Part shown: piece by piece, positions 6,524 through 7,684 of the stretch
Position numbering within the stretch: position 1 is the stretch's first letter
Layout of the letters: every line of letters begins with the position of its first letter
Origin: Bacteroidota bacterium
Lineage (GTDB): Bacteria; Bacteroidota; Bacteroidia; Bacteroidales; JAKIYJ01
Assembly (NCBI GenBank): GCA_022708585.1
Contig: JAKIYJ010000063.1
Span: 1 to 7,684 of the forward strand
DNA: 7,684 nt
Reading direction: 5' to 3'
Translations under genes and position numbers: made by a program
Notes under the pieces: generated by a model
The model's database searches: none
What the model was told of the DNA's origin: nothing
What the model saw: only the letters and a program-made list of their open reading frames with translations

Positions 6524-7345
6524 TTATTTAAAGGGGGAATCAATTTCTTTTGCGAGGTTAATATATACAGCTTTATCGGCTATTTGTGGGAAGAACTTGT
6601 TAAGAATGTTTAGCATTTTTCCTTGGGAACCCATAATAATTGTTGTTTTTCTTTTTTCAATGCCATTGATAATTCTTTTAGCCACTTTATCGGGTTTCAT
6701 CATTTTATTTTCATTGCGTGGAGATTCGCCCTGTACAGATCCGTCAGCAACCAGAGCAACATTACGAATATTAGAAGCAGTAAAACCGGGGCAGGCAGTC
6801 ATTACATGCAAGCCTGTTTTAAGGTTTTCAATTCTAAGTACCTCTAAAAAACCTTGAAGTGCAAATTTAGAAGCAGAGTAACCGGTACGTGCAGGCAATC
6901 CTTTAAAACCGGCAATGGAAGAAATTCCTGTAACACTGCCTTTATTTTCAAGAAGATAAGGAAGAGCATATTTGGTACAATATACAGCTCCCCAAAAATT
7001 AACATTCATAACTTTTCTAATAACATCAAGTTGTAAATCTTTAAAAAGAGCTCTCATTGAAATACCTGCGTTATTTATAAGGGCATGGACAGTTCCAAAT
7101 TTTTCAACTGCATTCTGTATTAATGTTCTGCAATCTTCCTCCTTACTTACATCTGTTGGAACAACTAAAACCTCTTTTCCATCAGAAGATATTTTTGATG
7201 CAAGGCATTCTAATTTTTCAATATTTCTTGCTGCAATAACCAGTTTAGCACCTTTACGAGCAAGCTCAAGAGCAATAGCTTCTCCAATACCAGAAGAAGC
7301 TCCTGTTACAACTACAACTTTATCTTTAAGATTATATTTGGACAT
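6524..7345 (-). CDS. Classical short-chain dehydrogenase/reductase (SDR)
   Basis: Cytosolic NAD(P)(H)-dependent oxidoreductase of the classical SDR type; substrate unknown. In 273 residues it has the Rossmann glycine motif TGASSGIG (14-21), the NNAG motif (91-94), Asn114 in NVNFWG, a catalytic Ser at 142 or 143 (ISSIAG), and the YxxxK pair Tyr156/Lys160 (GYSASK). Arg40 at the end of the second strand (VIAARN) favours NADP(H). PGFTASNIRN (186-195) follows the usual post-catalytic loop pattern. The C-terminal part, about 215-273, has a basic segment and a weakly amphipathic end, as in SDRs resembling 11-beta-hydroxysteroid dehydrogenase or DHRS7, but such similarity does not fix the substrate. 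The ATG at 7343-7345 gives the normal lead before strand 1; no Shine-Dalgarno. First gene of the apparent operon with the two hypothetical ORFs, with repeat copy B upstream. Confidence 0.93.
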   Translation of the reverse strand: MSKYNLKDKVVVVTGASSGIGEAIALELARKGAKLVIAARNIEKLECLASKISSDGKEVLVVPTDVSKEEDCRTLIQNAVEKFGTVHALINNAGISMRALFKDLQLDVIRKVMNVNFWGAVYCTKYALPYLLENKGSVTGISSIAGFKGLPARTGYSASKFALQGFLEVLRIENLKTGLHVMTACPGFTASNIRNVALVADGSVQGESPRNENKMMKPDKVAKRIINGIEKRKTTIIMGSQGKMLNILNKFFPQIADKAVYINLAKEIDSPFK

Positions 7346-7383
7346 TTTGTATTTAATTATATTGCAATATTACTTAATATTTT

Positions 7384-7424
7384 GATAAAAAATAATGAGT
7401 CTGCTCCCAAAACTCATTTTTATC
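7384..7424. terminator. Hairpin with T-rich flanks upstream of the SDR gene
   Basis: AATGAGT (7394-7400) pairs with ACTCATT (7412-7418) around an 11-nt loop, and GAT/ATC bases further out extend it with bulges. T-rich sequence follows the stem on both strands (TTTTATC on plus, ATTTTTTATC on minus), so it could end transcripts from either side; on the minus strand it would cut off read-through from the right before the operon. The stem is short. Confidence 0.35.
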
Positions 7425-7430
7425 TTGAAT

Positions 7431-7638
7431 TATTTTTTGATAAAAAAAATGGCTCTATTTTAAAATAATGTTGTTAAAAAACTTTCTCGTCCTCGTTTGT
7501 AACGAGGACGAGAGATTGCAAAGTGTTTTAAAGGTTTGTATAAATTTTATTATTGTAAATAGTTAATTTTATTCTAATTAAATTTATCTATATTTTTAAT
7601 TAATTTATCTATTAAATTTATTATTTTATCAAAAAATA
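7431..7638 (+). repeat. Long repeat element, copy B, with 15-bp terminal inverted repeats
   Basis: The core 7450-7612 matches copy A in reverse orientation at about 95%. This copy is bounded by an exact 15-bp inverted pair, TATTTTTTGATAAAA (7431-7445) and TTTTATCAAAAAATA (7624-7638), giving a 208-bp unit built like a miniature inverted-repeat element. A TA at each end would fit the TA target duplication of IS630/Tc1-type elements, but TA is too short and common to prove it. No ORF inside. Confidence 0.8.
7485..7513. repeat. Perfect 13-bp-stem palindrome in copy B
   Basis: TCTCGTCCTCGTT (7485-7497), loop TGT, AACGAGGACGAGA (7501-7513): a fully paired, GC-rich stem with a three-base loop in otherwise AT-rich DNA. 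It is the counterpart of the hairpin at 5601-5629. Hairpins of this kind are recognised by IS200/IS605-type and REP-associated transposases; whether that holds here is inference. Confidence 0.9.
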
Positions 7639-7641
7639 TAT

Positions 7642-7676
7642 GCACTTTTCTTTGTCTACCATACAAAGAAAAGTGC
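7642..7676. repeat. Perfect 14-bp-stem hairpin at right edge
   Basis: GCACTTTTCTTTGT (7642-7655) and ACAAAGAAAAGTGC (7663-7676) are exact reverse complements around the loop CTACCAT. It begins 3 nt outside repeat copy B. Read on the minus strand it is followed by ATATATTTTTTGAT, so it could terminate a gene lying to the right; on the plus strand an A/G-rich stretch follows instead. It may also belong to a second repeat family, or extend the element beyond the window. Confidence 0.6.
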
Positions 7677-7684
7677 GAAAAGAA

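Larger units (their letters stand above)
7346..7684. other. Gene-free spacer upstream of the SDR operon
   Basis: No credible coding frame in these 339 bases. Contents from left to right: about 38 bp of AT-rich leader of the dehydrogenase, a hairpin (7384-7424), repeat copy B (7431-7638) and a second strong hairpin (7642-7676). The operon promoter should lie here. TAATATTG, read on the minus strand between the hairpin and the start codon, is one base off the TAnnTTTG box, but I see no partner -33 box. Confidence 0.7.

Noticed and set aside
6972..7385. 137-residue plus-strand ORF antisense to the SDR gene
   Set aside because: Mirror of the SDR N-terminus; hydrophobic, compositionally biased translation, and the opposite strand has all catalytic motifs.

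Overview
The window is very AT-rich chromosomal DNA, most likely from a member of the Bacteroidota. Reasons: the large two-domain antiporter and the Pif1-type helicase are typical of that phylum, mtaB begins in the form usual there, and none of the starts has a clear Shine-Dalgarno sequence. One TAnnTTTG box, the Bacteroidota -7 promoter form, lies just before mtaB. The genus cannot be told from the sequence alone.

Layout. (1) 3-2036, plus strand: a CPA2-type cation/proton antiporter with a cytoplasmic, universal-stress-protein-like tail; its 5' end runs off the left edge. (2) 2099-3379, plus strand: mtaB, a radical-SAM tRNA methylthiotransferase, separated from the antiporter by 62 bp that hold a perfect 12-bp inverted repeat. 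(3) 3408-5306, minus strand, convergent with mtaB: a Pif1/RecD-like SF1B helicase. (4) 5307-5679: gene-free, holding copy A of a repeated element of about 205 bp. (5) 7345 down to 5680, minus strand: an apparent three-gene operon of a short-chain dehydrogenase, a highly acidic protein of 201 residues, and a 77-residue protein overlapping it. (6) 7346-7684: gene-free, holding copy B of the element in opposite orientation, plus two further hairpins.

The antiporter, mtaB and helicase are housekeeping-type genes (ion homeostasis, tRNA modification, DNA maintenance) with no evident shared pathway. The part most worth a second look is the right-hand 2.2 kb. The two element copies are about 95% identical over a core of roughly 165 bp, each carries a strong 13-bp-stem hairpin, and they face each other across the three-gene operon. 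This may be two insertions of a non-coding mobile repeat, or a segment able to invert. Inside the operon the two hypothetical ORFs meet at a run of eight A, where loss of one base would fuse them. I see no RNA genes, CRISPR array, transposase gene or phage genes.
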